Source: Candidatus Latescibacterota bacterium
GTDB taxonomy: Bacteria; Latescibacterota; 4484-107; B68-G9
Direction: 5' to 3'
NCBI GenBank assembly: GCA_012962735.1
Contig: DTXA01000250.1
Coordinates: 1 to 13,961 of the forward strand
DNA: 13,961 nucleotides
This document shows positions 13,887-13,961 of the stretch, in pieces. The notes under the pieces were generated by a model that searched no databases, was not told the DNA's origin, and worked only from the letters and a program-made list of their open reading frames with translations. Positions within the stretch are counted from its first letter, which is position 1, and the number at the start of each line of letters is the position of its first letter. The position numbers were made by a program, and so were the translations under genes.

Positions 13887-13896
13887 CACTTAAGTG
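13887..13896. repeat. Perfect 10-bp palindrome CACTTAAGTG upstream of the rightward promoter
   Basis: CACTTAAGTG is its own reverse complement and ends 9 nt before the TTGACA hexamer at 13906. The position suits an activator or repressor site for the rightward promoter, though a 10-bp palindrome can occur by chance in AT-rich DNA. Confidence 0.35.
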
Positions 13897-13905
13897 ATAA
13901 AATTT

Positions 13906-13934
13906 TTGACAAATTTTCCGCCAAGATATATCTA
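13906..13934 (+). promoter_or_regulatory. Candidate rightward promoter reading out of the window
   Basis: A perfect TTGACA (13906-13911) is followed by 17 nt and TATCTA (13929-13934, four of six matches). AAAATTTT directly upstream of the -35 is UP-element-like. A perfect palindrome AGATATATCT (13924-13933) overlaps the -10. Transcription would start about 13941 and enter a gene beyond the right edge, which I cannot see. With the leftward promoter at 13796-13824 this forms a divergent control region. Confidence 0.5.
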
Positions 13935-13961
13935 AAATTGTAGAGGACGCACACCCGGGAG

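Noticed and set aside
13801..13961. tRNA or small structured RNA at the right edge
   Set aside because: No GGTTCGAATCC-type T-arm or acceptor pairing is present; the palindromes are short and better explained as protein-binding sites.
1..13961. CRISPR array, prophage or defence island
   Set aside because: No regularly spaced direct repeats, integrase or defence-related domains are seen; apart from the left-edge fragment the genes are housekeeping or envelope functions.

Overview
The window reads as a GC-rich bacterial chromosome segment with eleven protein genes, a transposase-like remnant at the left edge and an AT-rich divergent control region at the right edge. A FCB-type lineage is suggested by a C-terminal type IX secretion (Por/FlgD-like) sorting domain on the large secreted protein and by a DksA/TraR protein carrying the DQGTDT-type segment I associate with that group. 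Frequent ATA (Ile) and AGG (Arg) codons are compatible with a thermophile. The phylum is an inference; no rRNA or marker search was possible.

Left arm, + strand (1-5052): a broken helix-turn-helix fragment (2-112); a promoter-like site overlapped by an inverted repeat; an 827-residue secreted multidomain beta-sandwich protein (324-2807); a TIM-barrel sugar phosphate isomerase/epimerase 15 nt downstream (2823-3662); then a thiol-redox pair, ccdA (3782-4486) and a lipoprotein TlpA/ResA-like thioredoxin (4534-5052). CcdA would carry electrons across the membrane to the periplasmic thioredoxin.

Right arm, - strand (13623 down to 5213): one tightly packed seven-gene cluster, ileS - dksA/traR-like - lspA - rluD - mreD - mrdA (PBP2) - rodA. 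Apart from the 55-nt ileS-dksA gap, junctions are overlaps or gaps of 1-2 nt, so translational coupling is likely. The last three genes form the side-wall elongation module: RodA polymerises glycan, PBP2 crosslinks it and MreD is the membrane partner. The upstream genes supply isoleucyl-tRNA, a ppGpp-type transcription regulator, prolipoprotein signal peptidase and a 23S rRNA pseudouridine synthase. The two arms converge on a 160-bp spacer (5053-5212).

Three observations stand out. A palindromic element containing the 13-mer GCCCCAAAAAGTT occurs three times, always between genes: before ileS, between ileS and the dksA-like gene, and as a half copy between ccdA and the thioredoxin gene. lspA has no ATG/GTG/TTG at the position dictated by its Shine-Dalgarno and by homology; the codon there is ATC. 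A promoter-like sequence upstream of the secreted protein is bracketed by two AGAA-N-TTCT palindromes. I found no CRISPR array, tRNA, rRNA or complete mobile element, and nothing I can claim as a wholly new system.
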